Notes: generated by a model not told the origin, from the sequence alone. 64,000 bases of DNA from Streptomyces sp. NBC_00289 (GCF_041435115.1 NZ_CP108046.1:2976001-3040000); one strand, 5' to 3'; positions 8,747 to 17,955 are shown, counted from the first letter of the stretch. Numbers and translations are program-made.

Positions 8747-8853
8747 GCTCAAGTCCTCGCCTTCTCCAGGACTCAGGCGGTGAACCGGATCTCCGGGCAC
8801 CGCGAACGGGTCGAGCTGGGTCGTGCAGGAAATGCGAATCGGGTGAATTGCCG

Positions 8854-8869
8854 ACAGGTATAGTCCACT
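8854..8869. promoter_or_regulatory. DasR-responsive element (dre-like) upstream of ngcE
   Basis: ACAGGTATAGTCCACT matches 13 of 16 positions of the dre form ACTGGTCTAGACCACT, including the GGT..TAG..CCACT frame. It lies 108 bp before the ngcE start. DasR represses amino-sugar uptake and chitin genes and is released by glucosamine-6-phosphate, so control of ngcEFG here makes biological sense. The rest of 8747-9094 holds the divergent promoters and no gene. Confidence 0.5.
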
Positions 8870-9059
8870 TCCCGCCAGCAGAGCAAGATCGAATGCGAGG
8901 TTGGCCATTTGTCTTATCCGAAGTGAGACCTCACGGAAATATGAGCCGACTGTGGGCGTCCTGCCGGAAAAATCCATGACATAGACCCCGAATGCCACAC
9001 CCAACGCCCTTGACACAACTGAGTACTTGGGCCACAACTGATCCTTGCGCCACGAAGCT

Positions 9060-9071
9060 GACAACGTTGTC
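9060..9071. promoter_or_regulatory. Palindromic operator upstream of GH92 gene
   Basis: GACAACGTTGTC is a perfect 12-bp palindrome 24 bp before the GH92 start codon. The identical palindrome lies in the promoter region of the second GH92 gene (16566-16577). Perfect CG-centred palindromes of this type are usual LacI/GalR-family operators, and this position between promoter and start fits repression. The regulator is not in the window. Confidence 0.6.
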
Positions 9072-9094
9072 CCGCGCAGGGAGGGTGCTCGCAG

Positions 9095-12000
9095 ATGCAG
9101 CACGGAGCTCGGCACAGATCGGTGGTCGTGTTGGCGGCCGCATTCGCTTTGACGATGGGCTCGGCCGGGGCGGCGGTCGCGCTGCCGGCGGCCGGGGCGA
9201 CCGCGGACCCGGGGTTCGCCTCCTCCTTCGAGGCGGGCGATCCCGCGCCCGACTGGCTCAGCACCGTCGACACCGCGCCGGACGGCGGCAAGGCCGCCTC
9301 CGGCGTCGACGGCGGCTACAGCAGCGGCATCCCGGGCAACGTGACCGACCATGTCACCGACGTCAGGGCCGACGGCGAGAACACGGGCGGCGGCGAGGTG
9401 AAGGAGAACCTCGTCGACAGCGAACCGGGTACGAAGTGGCTGACCTTCGCCGCCACGGGCTGGGCCGAGTTCGACCTGGACAAACCGGTCAAACTAGCTA
9501 CATACGCACTCACTTCGGCCAACGACCACGACGAGCGCGACCCCGTGGACTGGACGCTCCAGGGGTCGGACGGCAAGGACTGGAAAACCCTGGACACACG
9601 CTCCGGGGAGGCCTTCACCGAACGGTTCCAGACAAAGTCGTACGACCTCGCCGAACCGGCCGAGTTCCAGCACTTCCGGCTCGACATCACGAAGAACAAC
9701 GGCGGGGACATCCTCCAGCTCGCGGACATCCAGTTCTCCACGGGCGGCGGCAACGGTCCGGTACCGCAGGACATGCTCTCCCTGGTCGACCGGGGCCCGA
9801 GCGGCTCCCCCACCGCGAAGTCGGGCGCCGGCTTCACCGGGAAGCGGGCGCTGCGCTACGCCGGCCGGCACACCGCGGACGGACGGGCGTACTCGTACAA
9901 CAAGATCTTCGACGTGAACGTGGCGGTGGGCCGGGACACCGAGCTGTCGTACCGGATCTTCCCGTCGATGGCCGACGGCGACCGGGACTACGACGCCACG
10001 AACGTGTCGGTGGACCTCGTCTTCACCGACGGCAGCCGGCTGAGCGACCTCAAGGCGACCGACCAGCACGGGTTCGCGCTGACTCCGCAGGGACAGGGCG
10101 CCTCCAAGGTCCTGTACGTCAACCAGTGGAACAGCGTGGTCGCGGGCATCGGGTCGGTCGCGGCGGGCCGGACGGTCGACCGGATCCTCGTCGCCTACGA
10201 CTCCCCCGGCGGGCCGGCGAAGTTCCGCGGCTGGCTGGACGACGTGACGCTGAAGGCGGCGGCGCCCCAGAAGCCGAAGGCCCACCTGTCGGACTACGCG
10301 CTCACCACCCGCGGCACCAACTCCAGCGGCAGCTTCTCGCGCGGCAACAACTTCCCGGCGACCGCCGTACCGCACGGCTTCAACTTCTGGACGCCGGTGA
10401 CCAACGCCTCCTCGCTGAGCTGGCTGTACGACTACGCACGCGGGAACAACGCGGACAACCTGCCGACGATCCAGGCCTTCAGCGCCAGCCACGAGCCGAG
10501 CCCCTGGATGGGTGACCGGCAGACCTTCCAGGTCATGCCGTCCGTCGCGGCCGGCACCCCGCAGACCGGCCGGGAAGCACGGGAACTCGCGTTCCGGCAC
10601 GAGAACGAGACCGCGCGGCCGTACTACTACGGGGTCCGGTTCGAGAACGGGCTCAAGGCGGAGATGACGCCGACCGACCACGCGGCCGCCCTGCGCTTCA
10701 CCTACCCCGGTGACGACGCGAGCGTGCTCTTCGACAACGTGACGGACCAGGCGGGTCTGACCCTCGACAAGTCCGCCGGCGTGCTCACCGGCTACTCGGA
10801 CGTGAAGTCGGGGCTGTCGACCGGAGCCACCCGGCTCTTCGTGTACGGGGTCTTCGACAAGCCGGTGACCGAGGGCGACTCGAGCGGGGTCAAGGGCTAC
10901 CTGCGGTTCGCCGCGGGCCAGGACCGCACGGTCACCCTCCGGCTGGCGACCTCCCTCATCAGCCTCGACCAGGCGAAGGACAACCTGCGCCAGGAGATCC
11001 CGGACGGCACCTCCTTCGAGACGGTGCGCTCGCAGGCACAGCGGTCCTGGGACCGGATCCTCGGCAAGGTCGAGGTGAAGGGCGCCACCCCGGACCAGCT
11101 GACCACGCTGTACTCCAGCCTGTACCGGCTGTACCTCTACCCCAACTCCGGTTTCGAGAAGGTGGGTTCGAAGTACCAGTACGCGTCCCCGTTCTCGCCG
11201 ATGCCGGGCCCCGACACCCCGACGCACACCGGCGCGAAGATCGTGGACGGCAAGGTGTACGTCAACAACGGCTTCTGGGACACCTACCGGACCACCTGGC
11301 CCGCCTACTCGCTGCTGACCCCGTCCCAGGCGGGCACGATGGTCGACGGGTTCGTGCAGCAGTACAAGGACGGCGGCTGGACCTCCCGCTGGTCCTCCCC
11401 CGGCTACGCGGACCTCATGACGGGCACCTCCTCGGACGTCGCCTTCGCGGACGCGTACGTCAAGGGCGTCGGCTTCGACGCGAAGTCGGCGTACGAGGCC
11501 GCCCTGAAGAACGCGACCGTCGTGCCGCCCACCTCGGGCGTCGGCCGCAAGGGCATGGCGACCTCCCCCTTCCTCGGCTACACCAGCACCGACACCCACG
11601 AGGGCCTGTCCTGGGCGCTGGAGGGCTACCTCAACGACTACGGCATCGCCCGGATGGGCAAGGCCCTCTACGACAGGACCGGCGAGAAGCGCTACAAGGA
11701 GGAGTCGGAGTACTTCCTCGACCGCGCCCAGGACTACGTCAACCTCTTCGACCCGAAGGCGGGCTTCTTCCAGGGCCGCGACGCGAAGGGCGACTGGCGC
11801 GTCGACTCGGCGAAGTACGACCCCCGCGTGTGGGGCTACGACTACACCGAGACCAACGGCTGGGGCTACGCCTTCACCGCCCCGCAGGACAGTCGCGGCC
11901 TGGCCAACCTGTACGGCGGCCGCGGCGGGCTCGCGGACAAGCTCGACAGCTACTTCGCCACCCCGGAGACGGCCTCCCCGGACTTCGTCGGGTCCTACGG

Positions 12001-12889
12001 CGGGGTCATCCACGAGATGACGGAGGCCCGGGACGTACGGATGGGCATGTACGGACACTCCAACCAGGTCGCCCACCACGTGAACTACATGTACGACGCG
12101 GCGGGGCAGCCGTGGAAGACGCAGCGCAACGTCCGCGAGGTGCTGTCGCGGCTGTACTCCGGCAGTGACATCGGGCAGGGGTACCACGGCGACGAGGACA
12201 ACGGCGAGCAGTCGGCCTGGTACCTGTTCTCCGCGCTGGGCTTCTACCCGCTGGTGCTGGGCAGCGGCGAGTACGCCGTGGGCTCCCCGTTGTTCACCCA
12301 GGCGACGGTCCACCTGGAGAACGGCCGGGACCTGGTCGTCAAGGCGCCGAAGAACAGCACCCGGAACGTGTACGTGCAGGGGCTGCGGGTCAACGGCCGG
12401 GGCTGGACCTCGACCTCACTCCCCCACTCGCTGCTCGCCAAGGGCGGGGTGCTGGAGTTCGACATGGGCCCGCGACCGTCCAAGTGGGGCACCGGCAGGA
12501 ACGCGGCGCCCCCGTCGATCACCCGGGACGACGAGGTGCCGACTCCCCGCGAGGACGTGCTCGACGGTGACGGGGCCCTGTTCGACAACACCTCGGCGAC
12601 GGACGCGACGGTCACCTCGGCCGTGGACCTGCCGGTGTCCGGACCCGCGAAGGCGGTCCAGTACACGCTGACCTCGTCGGCGGACCGTACGAAGGCACCG
12701 ACCGGCTGGACGCTCCAGGGGTCCGCGGACGGAACGAAGTGGCGGACCCTGGACGAGCGCTCCGGACAGGCGTTCGCGTGGGACCGGCAGACCCGCGCGT
12801 TCTCGGTGAGGTCACCGGGCACGTACCAGAAGTACCGCCTGGTCCTCACCGGCGAGGCGACCGTGTCGGAGGTCGAACTCCTGGCCTGA
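9095..12889 (+). CDS. Secreted GH92-family glycosidase, Gln in place of the catalytic acid
   Basis: A 1264-residue secreted protein. A signal peptide (MQHGARHRSVVVLAAAFALT..AVA) is followed by a discoidin/F5-8C-like region (about 60-220), the GH92 N-terminal sandwich and (alpha/alpha)6 domains (about 400-1130), and a second short F5-8C-like module at the C-terminus. GH92 hallmarks are DTYRTTWPAYSLLTPSQ and GDEDNGEQSAWY (the calcium/base Asp region). At the catalytic-acid motif, where mannosidases have NEPS, this protein reads NQVA (Gln991). GH92 enzymes with Gln there, such as CcMan5, hydrolyse mannose-1-phospho-6-mannose diesters rather than alpha-mannosides. Start at 9095 with the operator just upstream. 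It faces the second GH92 gene tail to tail. Confidence 0.85.
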   Translation: MQHGARHRSVVVLAAAFALTMGSAGAAVALPAAGATADPGFASSFEAGDPAPDWLSTVDTAPDGGKAASGVDGGYSSGIPGNVTDHVTDVRADGENTGGGEVKENLVDSEPGTKWLTFAATGWAEFDLDKPVKLATYALTSANDHDERDPVDWTLQGSDGKDWKTLDTRSGEAFTERFQTKSYDLAEPAEFQHFRLDITKNNGGDILQLADIQFSTGGGNGPVPQDMLSLVDRGPSGSPTAKSGAGFTGKRALRYAGRHTADGRAYSYNKIFDVNVAVGRDTELSYRIFPSMADGDRDYDATNVSVDLVFTDGSRLSDLKATDQHGFALTPQGQGASKVLYVNQWNSVVAGIGSVAAGRTVDRILVAYDSPGGPAKFRGWLDDVTLKAAAPQKPKAHLSDYALTTRGTNSSGSFSRGNNFPATAVPHGFNFWTPVTNASSLSWLYDYARGNNADNLPTIQAFSASHEPSPWMGDRQTFQVMPSVAAGTPQTGREARELAFRHENETARPYYYGVRFENGLKAEMTPTDHAAALRFTYPGDDASVLFDNVTDQAGLTLDKSAGVLTGYSDVKSGLSTGATRLFVYGVFDKPVTEGDSSGVKGYLRFAAGQDRTVTLRLATSLISLDQAKDNLRQEIPDGTSFETVRSQAQRSWDRILGKVEVKGATPDQLTTLYSSLYRLYLYPNSGFEKVGSKYQYASPFSPMPGPDTPTHTGAKIVDGKVYVNNGFWDTYRTTWPAYSLLTPSQAGTMVDGFVQQYKDGGWTSRWSSPGYADLMTGTSSDVAFADAYVKGVGFDAKSAYEAALKNATVVPPTSGVGRKGMATSPFLGYTSTDTHEGLSWALEGYLNDYGIARMGKALYDRTGEKRYKEESEYFLDRAQDYVNLFDPKAGFFQGRDAKGDWRVDSAKYDPRVWGYDYTETNGWGYAFTAPQDSRGLANLYGGRGGLADKLDSYFATPETASPDFVGSYGGVIHEMTEARDVRMGMYGHSNQVAHHVNYMYDAAGQPWKTQRNVREVLSRLYSGSDIGQGYHGDEDNGEQSAWYLFSALGFYPLVLGSGEYAVGSPLFTQATVHLENGRDLVVKAPKNSTRNVYVQGLRVNGRGWTSTSLPHSLLAKGGVLEFDMGPRPSKWGTGRNAAPPSITRDDEVPTPREDVLDGDGALFDNTSATDATVTSAVDLPVSGPAKAVQYTLTSSADRTKAPTGWTLQGSADGTKWRTLDERSGQAFAWDRQTRAFSVRSPGTYQKYRLVLTGEATVSEVELLA

Positions 12890-12963
12890 GCAACCGGATC
12901 GGCCGTCCCACGCCACCTGCGGGCGGCTCGGGGCGGCCGGGTGGGACGGCTCGCGAACCACGT

Positions 12964-12998
12964 CGTACGGGACACCGGTGGCTCCGGTGTCCCGTACG
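12964..12998. terminator. Bidirectional terminator between convergent GH92 genes
   Basis: CGTACGGGACACCGG (12964-12978) pairs perfectly with its complement at 12984-12998 across a 5-base loop. It lies 75 bp after one GH92 stop and 24 bp after the other, so it can end both transcripts. Confidence 0.8.
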
Positions 12999-13021
12999 TC
13001 GGTTTCCGGACGGTCCCGCGG

Positions 13022-16000
13022 TCAGCCCACCGCCGGCGCGAACACGTGCAGGTCCGCGTCGTCCGGCAGTCGCACGCTCGCGACGGACCTGCCCTCCGGC
13101 GCCTCGAAGGGCTTGGTCGCGAAGACGTAGGTGGCGACCGGGTCCCGGTCCGCGCCCGCCACGTTCCGGTAGGCGGTCCTGGCGACGATCTCGTTGCCGT
13201 ACTGAACGGTGCCTCCGCCCCCGCCGACGGTCCAGTCGGTGAAGGAGAGGTCGACCGTGCCGGTGCCGCCGTCGGTGTACGTGACGGTGGCCGTGTCCTG
13301 CCGGTTGCCGTTGACCGCGCTGCCGATGAAGGACAACCGGTGGGCGGGAGTGGCGAGTTCGATGGTCTGGCCGTTGGCGGAGGCGTTGTCGGGGCGCCCG
13401 TTCGGCGAGTCGGGCCAGGTGAAGGTCAGGCCGTCCACCGTGCCCTGCCCGCCCGGGGTCAGCCCCGCCGCGGCGAGCGCCTGGCGGGAGTAGCTCCAGC
13501 CGCCGCCGTCGTAGTCGGCCTCGTCGTGGTCGCCCTCGTCGTCGGAGATGCCGGTGCCGTCGTAGGCGGCCAGGAGGGTGCCGGGGGCGGCGACGGTGAG
13601 GGAGACGGGCTGTTCGTACGAGGTGCCGTCCGAGGTGACCGTGACCCTGACGTCGTAGAAGCCCTGCGCGATGTCCCCGGCGGCCGCCAGCACGATCTCC
13701 TGGGAGCCGTCGGTGACCGTCCCCTCGGCGGGAGTGGCGGTGATGCCGGGCGGCGCCTCGACCCGGAAACGCACCTCGGGTCCGGTGCCGCCGCTCAGCG
13801 CCAGGGTGCGGATGCCGGCCTTCGCGCTGCCACCCGGCGCGATCGTCGCCGCGGTCGGACCGACCCCGATCTGGTACGGCTGTTCGCCCGCGCGGAAGGA
13901 GGGCGGGGCGTCGGACGCGGCACTCCCCCAGTCCTTGTCGGGCGTGGCCGACAGCGAGTAGTCGAGCCTGCCGCCGTCCCGCACGAACGAGGCCGGCAGC
14001 CAGGGCCGCTCACTGCCGCGGCCGTCGACCCTGAGCGAGCGGACGTACGGCGCGTCGGCGCCGGCGCCCTCCGCGCGGACGGAGATGTCGTTGCCGTACG
14101 GGCGGTCGATCTCGATCCGCGGGAACAGCGGTGAGGCGAGGGTGAGTTCCGCGCGCGAGGGCACCTGGGGGTACATGCCGAGCGCGGAGAAGACGTACCA
14201 GGACGACATGGCGCCGAGGTCGTCGTTGCCCGGGATGCCGCCCGGCCGCGTCGACCACAGCTGCCGCATAGCGGCGCGGACGGTCTCCTGCGTCTTGTAG
14301 GGCGCGCCCGCGTAGTCGTACAGGTAGGGGACGTTGAGCGACGGTTCGTTGTCCAGCTCGGACTTCTCGCCGCCACTGCCGGTGAAGGCCCAGCCGCCGT
14401 CGGCGTCGTGGAAGAAGGTGTCGAGGCGGGCGACCGCCTTGTCCGTGCCGCCCATCGCGGCGAACAGGCCGGCCGGATTGTGCTGCACCATCCACGTGTA
14501 CTGGGCCGCTGTGCCCTCGACGAAGCCGTTGCCGGTGCCCGGCGTGAAGCCGGTGACCCAACTGCCGTCGGCCTTGCGGTTGGCGATGTATCCGCCCGAG
14601 GGGTCGGCCGCGATGTCGAAGGCGTTCTGCCACCACTGGGAGCGCCCGGCGAAGGTGTCGGCCGTCTTCCGCTCGCCCGCCGCCCGGGCCAGCTGGGACA
14701 GCGCGAAGTCGGCGCCGGACATCTCCAGGGTCTCGGCCGCACCGCCCCACGCGTTGGAGACGGAGGGCATGTAGTGCAGCTTCAGGTACCTGTCGAGCGA
14801 TGGACGCTGACCGACGGACAGCACCGGCTTCCCGGCTGACGACAGGTCCTGCTCCGTGGGGACCGTCGCAGCCCGTACCAGCGAGCGCAGCGCACCGCGC
14901 AGGTCGAAGTCGGTGCCGCCGAAGGCGTGGATCCCGGCCAGGGCGGTGGGCGAGGGGTCGCCGTTCATGACGTGGGTGCCGCTCGCACCGTGCAGCCAGC
15001 GGTCCCAGATCCCGCCGTTCTGGCGGGCCAGTTCGTACAGCGACTGGGCGATGTCGGAGCCGGTGCGGGGGTTGAGGAGAGTCAGCAGCTGGACCTGGTC
15101 GCGGTACTGGTCCCAGCCGGAGAAGGTGCCGTACTGGGCCTGGTGGCCGCGGGAGACGGAGTGGACCTCGCCGTCGCTGCCCCGGTATCTGCGGTCGGCG
15201 TCGCTGATGACGTTCGGGTGCAGGAGGGCGTGGTAGAGCGCGGTGTAGAAGGTGGTGCGCTCCTCCTCGGTACCGCCGCCGACCCGGATCGCGTCCAGGC
15301 GGTCCCGCCAGGCGCGCGCGGCAGCCTTCCGGACCACGTCGAAGGAGCGGTACGACGGGTTCTCCGCCGCGAGGTTCGCCTCGGCACCCGCCCGGCTGAC
15401 GTAGGAGATGCCGACCTTGACGTTCACCGGGCCGGAGCCCGGCTCGAACTCGACGTACCCGCCCGCGCCCTTGCCCGCGACGGGCCGGCCGCCCTCGGCG
15501 AACCCGCCCGTGCCGCCGGTGGCGGTGGTGGAACCAGGGTCGAGCCGGTCGTCCCGCCAGGTGCCGTTCGCCTTGAAGGGGCGGTCGAAGCGGGCGGTGA
15601 AGTGAAGGGTGTAGTAGGCGCGCCGGCCTTCGGGGTCGAGGTATCCGCAGAAGTTGCCGGAGGTGACGGAGCCGGAGACCGTGCGGGTGGCGGGGTCGAT
15701 CTCGACCGACGAGCCGGTGGATCCGACCTCGGAGTTGGCGGTGCGGATCAGCAGCGAGGCGGGCTTGTCGGCGGGGAAGGTGAAGCGGGCCGAGCCCGTC
15801 CGGGCGGTCGCGGTGAGGTCGGCGGTCACTCCGGAGGCGAGTCCCACCTTGTAGTGGCCGGGCTCGGCGGTCTCGTCGGCGTGGCCGAAACCGGACGCGT
15901 ACACGGCGTCCTTGGTGTCGCTCGCCGGGGAGGTGTCGACCGTGCCCGCGTACGGGAAGAACGGGATGTCACCGCTGCCGCCCGCGCAGCCCGTACCCGA

Positions 16001-16297
16001 CATGTGGGTCAGGCTGAAGCCGCGGACGCGGGTGACGTCGTAGTGGTAGCCGCCGGGTGCGGCGGTACGGGTGGCGTCGCCGCGGGTGTTCTCGGGGCTC
16101 CAGGAGAGCATGCCGGACGGGACGACGGCGCCCGGGAAGACGTTGCCGCCGTTGCTGGTGCCGATGAGCGGATCGACGTACGCGACGGGGTCGTCGACGA
16201 GGCCGGGCGGGGCGGCGGGTGCCGCCGCCAGGGCGGGGGTGGCGCCGGTGGCGGTCAGAACGGCCGCCAGCAGCAGGAACACAGGACGGAAACGCAT
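13022..16297 (-). CDS. Secreted GH92-family alpha-1,2-mannosidase
   Basis: About 1091 residues. A signal peptide (MRFRPVFLLLAAVLTATG..ALA) is followed by the GH92 N-terminal domain (YVDPLIGTSNGGNVFPG) and catalytic domain with SGWDQYRDQVQLL, the acid motif LDNEPS (Glu651) and GNDDLGAMSSWY. A C-terminal beta-rich extension follows, with an immunoglobulin-like NPCBM-associated region and a final carbohydrate-binding-like domain (from about 860). All catalytic positions of a calcium-dependent exo-alpha-mannosidase are kept. The open frame reaches 16666, but ATG 16297 has AAGGAGGAGG upstream and opens the signal peptide. It releases mannose from fungal or actinobacterial mannans and glycoproteins outside the cell. 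It shares its operator with the other GH92 gene. Confidence 0.88.
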   Translation of the reverse strand: MRFRPVFLLLAAVLTATGATPALAAAPAAPPGLVDDPVAYVDPLIGTSNGGNVFPGAVVPSGMLSWSPENTRGDATRTAAPGGYHYDVTRVRGFSLTHMSGTGCAGGSGDIPFFPYAGTVDTSPASDTKDAVYASGFGHADETAEPGHYKVGLASGVTADLTATARTGSARFTFPADKPASLLIRTANSEVGSTGSSVEIDPATRTVSGSVTSGNFCGYLDPEGRRAYYTLHFTARFDRPFKANGTWRDDRLDPGSTTATGGTGGFAEGGRPVAGKGAGGYVEFEPGSGPVNVKVGISYVSRAGAEANLAAENPSYRSFDVVRKAAARAWRDRLDAIRVGGGTEEERTTFYTALYHALLHPNVISDADRRYRGSDGEVHSVSRGHQAQYGTFSGWDQYRDQVQLLTLLNPRTGSDIAQSLYELARQNGGIWDRWLHGASGTHVMNGDPSPTALAGIHAFGGTDFDLRGALRSLVRAATVPTEQDLSSAGKPVLSVGQRPSLDRYLKLHYMPSVSNAWGGAAETLEMSGADFALSQLARAAGERKTADTFAGRSQWWQNAFDIAADPSGGYIANRKADGSWVTGFTPGTGNGFVEGTAAQYTWMVQHNPAGLFAAMGGTDKAVARLDTFFHDADGGWAFTGSGGEKSELDNEPSLNVPYLYDYAGAPYKTQETVRAAMRQLWSTRPGGIPGNDDLGAMSSWYVFSALGMYPQVPSRAELTLASPLFPRIEIDRPYGNDISVRAEGAGADAPYVRSLRVDGRGSERPWLPASFVRDGGRLDYSLSATPDKDWGSAASDAPPSFRAGEQPYQIGVGPTAATIAPGGSAKAGIRTLALSGGTGPEVRFRVEAPPGITATPAEGTVTDGSQEIVLAAAGDIAQGFYDVRVTVTSDGTSYEQPVSLTVAAPGTLLAAYDGTGISDDEGDHDEADYDGGGWSYSRQALAAAGLTPGGQGTVDGLTFTWPDSPNGRPDNASANGQTIELATPAHRLSFIGSAVNGNRQDTATVTYTDGGTGTVDLSFTDWTVGGGGGTVQYGNEIVARTAYRNVAGADRDPVATYVFATKPFEAPEGRSVASVRLPDDADLHVFAPAVG

Positions 16298-16520
16298 GAC
16301 GCGGCCCCTCCTCCTTCGGACGGGTCGCGCACCACGGGTCGCACAAGCCGCAGGGACAGTAGCGTGCGTCAGCGGTACCACGGAAGGGCGCCTGCGGGCC
16401 GGGGGGCGCGCGTGGCACCACCCGGATGCGGGAGCCTTCCTGGCTTTCCGCGGTTCCACCGACGGCCCACGGCGGTTTCCCACTGTTCGCCGCGGTTTCC
16501 AGCCGTAGTCCAACTCACTT

Positions 16521-16577
16521 GACATCGTTGTCTGTTGACACGGTAGAGTCATGTACAGACCATTAGACAACGTTGTC
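16521..16577. promoter_or_regulatory. Operator pair upstream of second GH92 gene
   Basis: GACAACGTTGTC at 16566-16577 is identical to the palindrome before the first GH92 gene. GACATCGTTGTC at 16521-16532 is the same with one change. The copies are 45 bp apart, close to four helical turns, which would suit a tetrameric or looping LacI-type repressor. They lie 224-281 bp before the start codon, so a leader of some length or upstream regulation is implied. The only other signal in 16298-16688 is the LPMO terminator. Confidence 0.55.
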
Positions 16578-16641
16578 GCACCGCTGATCGCCACAAGCCA
16601 TGTACCACTCGGGCCGGCTCTCCCCCTCGCCGACCCGGCTC

Positions 16642-16675
16642 GCGGACCCGGTGGCTCACCTCCCACCGGGTCCGC
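16642..16675 (-). terminator. Hairpin downstream of LPMO gene
   Basis: GCGGACCCGGTGG (16642-16654) pairs perfectly with 16663-16675 across an 8-base loop. It lies just after the LPMO stop and would end that minus-strand transcript. Confidence 0.7.
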
Positions 16676-16688
16676 CCCGAGCGATGGT

Positions 16689-17777
16689 TCAGCCGACCCG
16701 GCAGGGCAGGGTCGTCGCCGTGTCGCCGCCGGAGCCGGAGACGACGTAACCGAACGTCGCGCTCTGCCCCGGACTCAGCGAGCCGTTCCAGTCGGCGTTG
16801 TGCACCATCACGTCCTGGCCGCTGTAGGTCGCGTTGCCGCTCCAGAGGCTCTCGACCTTCTGGCCGCCCGGCAGCGTCCAGTCGACCATCCAGCCGAGCA
16901 TCGGGACGTCGCCGGAGTTCGTCACGGTCACCTCGGACTGGTAGCCGCCCGACCAGCTGTTGGTCGTACGACGGGTGGCGGAGCAGGTGCCCGGCACCGG
17001 GTCGGTCGGGTTGCCCGGGTCGTGAACGCCGGTCACCTCGCCGTTGCCGCCGTCGAAGGCGACGTCGGAGCAGGAGTAGAAGGTCTCGGCACTGTCCGAG
17101 CGCTGCCAGACCATGTAGATGATGTGGCGCCCCGACTTGTTCGCCGGGAGCTTGCCGGACCAGGCGTAGTTGGCCTCGACCGTGCCCGGGGAGCCGTTGA
17201 GCGGCGGGTGGTCGACGCTCAGGAACGGCTGGGCCTCCATGTCGTCCCAGGTGAGCGTCTTGGTCGGGTCGAAGCCGTCCTTGGTGACGTAGACGTAGAA
17301 CCAACCCGGGTGCGCGGCCCAGGCGTTGTACGAGAAGTCGACGGTGGCGCCCGAGGTGAGGTGGGTGAGCGGCCAGTCACCGCGGGCCGCGTTGAAGCCC
17401 GTGAAGTTGGTGTTGCCGCCGCTGCACAGCTGACCGTCGGGCACGAAGCCGCGGGTGCGGCCGGCGCCGTCCGAGCGGAGCACCGAGAACCAGTTGTAGA
17501 ACGGCGTCGTACCGCTGACCTGCTGCGCGTTCTTGCAGGCGGGGTTGACCGGCTTGATCTCACCGGTGTCGGTCAGCGCGTCCTGCCAGCACAGGAAGGT
17601 GCGACTGGCGGGCTTCATGGGGGTGCCATGGGCCTCGGCCCTGCCGCCGGCCGTCATGACCAGGCCGACCGCCGGGATCGTGGCCAGCAGGGAGACCAGG
17701 ACGAGGAAGAGGGCTCGGGCGCGGGTGGGGAGGGTTGATCGGCGCAGGAGGTTCGGCGTGCGTGTTGTCGTGATCAT
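16689..17777 (-). CDS. Secreted AA10 lytic polysaccharide monooxygenase with CBM2
   Basis: About 362 residues. A long signal peptide ends at AEA, so the mature protein begins with the copper-binding histidine (HGTPMK, His50 of the precursor). The AA10 domain contains FLCWQDALTDTG, NWFSVL, the second copper histidine region AAHPGWFYVYVTKDG and GRHIIYMVWQRSD. A Gly/Pro-rich linker leads to a family 2 cellulose-binding module at the C-terminus (CSATRRTTNSWSGGYQSEV, then NADWNGSLSPGQS). With CBM2 and an upstream CebR box the substrate is most likely cellulose, which it cleaves oxidatively. The ATG at 17777 is chosen; an ATG at 17792 is also in frame but touches its GAAGGG site. Confidence 0.9.
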   Translation of the reverse strand: MITTTRTPNLLRRSTLPTRARALFLVLVSLLATIPAVGLVMTAGGRAEAHGTPMKPASRTFLCWQDALTDTGEIKPVNPACKNAQQVSGTTPFYNWFSVLRSDGAGRTRGFVPDGQLCSGGNTNFTGFNAARGDWPLTHLTSGATVDFSYNAWAAHPGWFYVYVTKDGFDPTKTLTWDDMEAQPFLSVDHPPLNGSPGTVEANYAWSGKLPANKSGRHIIYMVWQRSDSAETFYSCSDVAFDGGNGEVTGVHDPGNPTDPVPGTCSATRRTTNSWSGGYQSEVTVTNSGDVPMLGWMVDWTLPGGQKVESLWSGNATYSGQDVMVHNADWNGSLSPGQSATFGYVVSGSGGDTATTLPCRVG

Positions 17778-17941
17778 GACAGGTCGATCCATCCCTTCGG
17801 TGTACGGCCGTGCGGATGGGTGGGTGCGGGTGTGCGGGCGGGTGACCGCCGGCGTGCGGGTGACCGCGCGCGAGGGGTGATCGGCCGCTCGCGGACGGCG
17901 GGATGGGGGCGCCTCACGGGGCAGGTTCCGGTCTGTCCGTG

Positions 17942-17955
17942 TGGGAGCGCTCCCA
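17942..17955. promoter_or_regulatory. CebR box upstream of LPMO gene
   Basis: TGGGAGCGCTCCCA is the exact 14-bp palindrome bound by CebR, the LacI-family repressor of cellulose and cello-oligosaccharide genes in Streptomyces, released by cellobiose or cellotriose. It lies 165 bp before the LPMO start and between it and the broken kinase gene. The interval 17778-18010 has no gene. Confidence 0.85.

Noticed and set aside
9494..12313. 939-codon minus-strand frame opposite the first GH92 gene
   Set aside because: Shadow frame; the plus strand has signal peptide and GH92 motifs throughout.
16519..16548. TTGACA..TAGAGT as a plus-strand promoter near the GH92 operators
   Set aside because: No plus-strand gene follows; the next genes on that side are on the minus strand.
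16298..16666. Upstream extension of the second GH92 frame
   Set aside because: The added 123 residues are Arg/Pro-rich and precede a good ribosome site and signal peptide at 16297.
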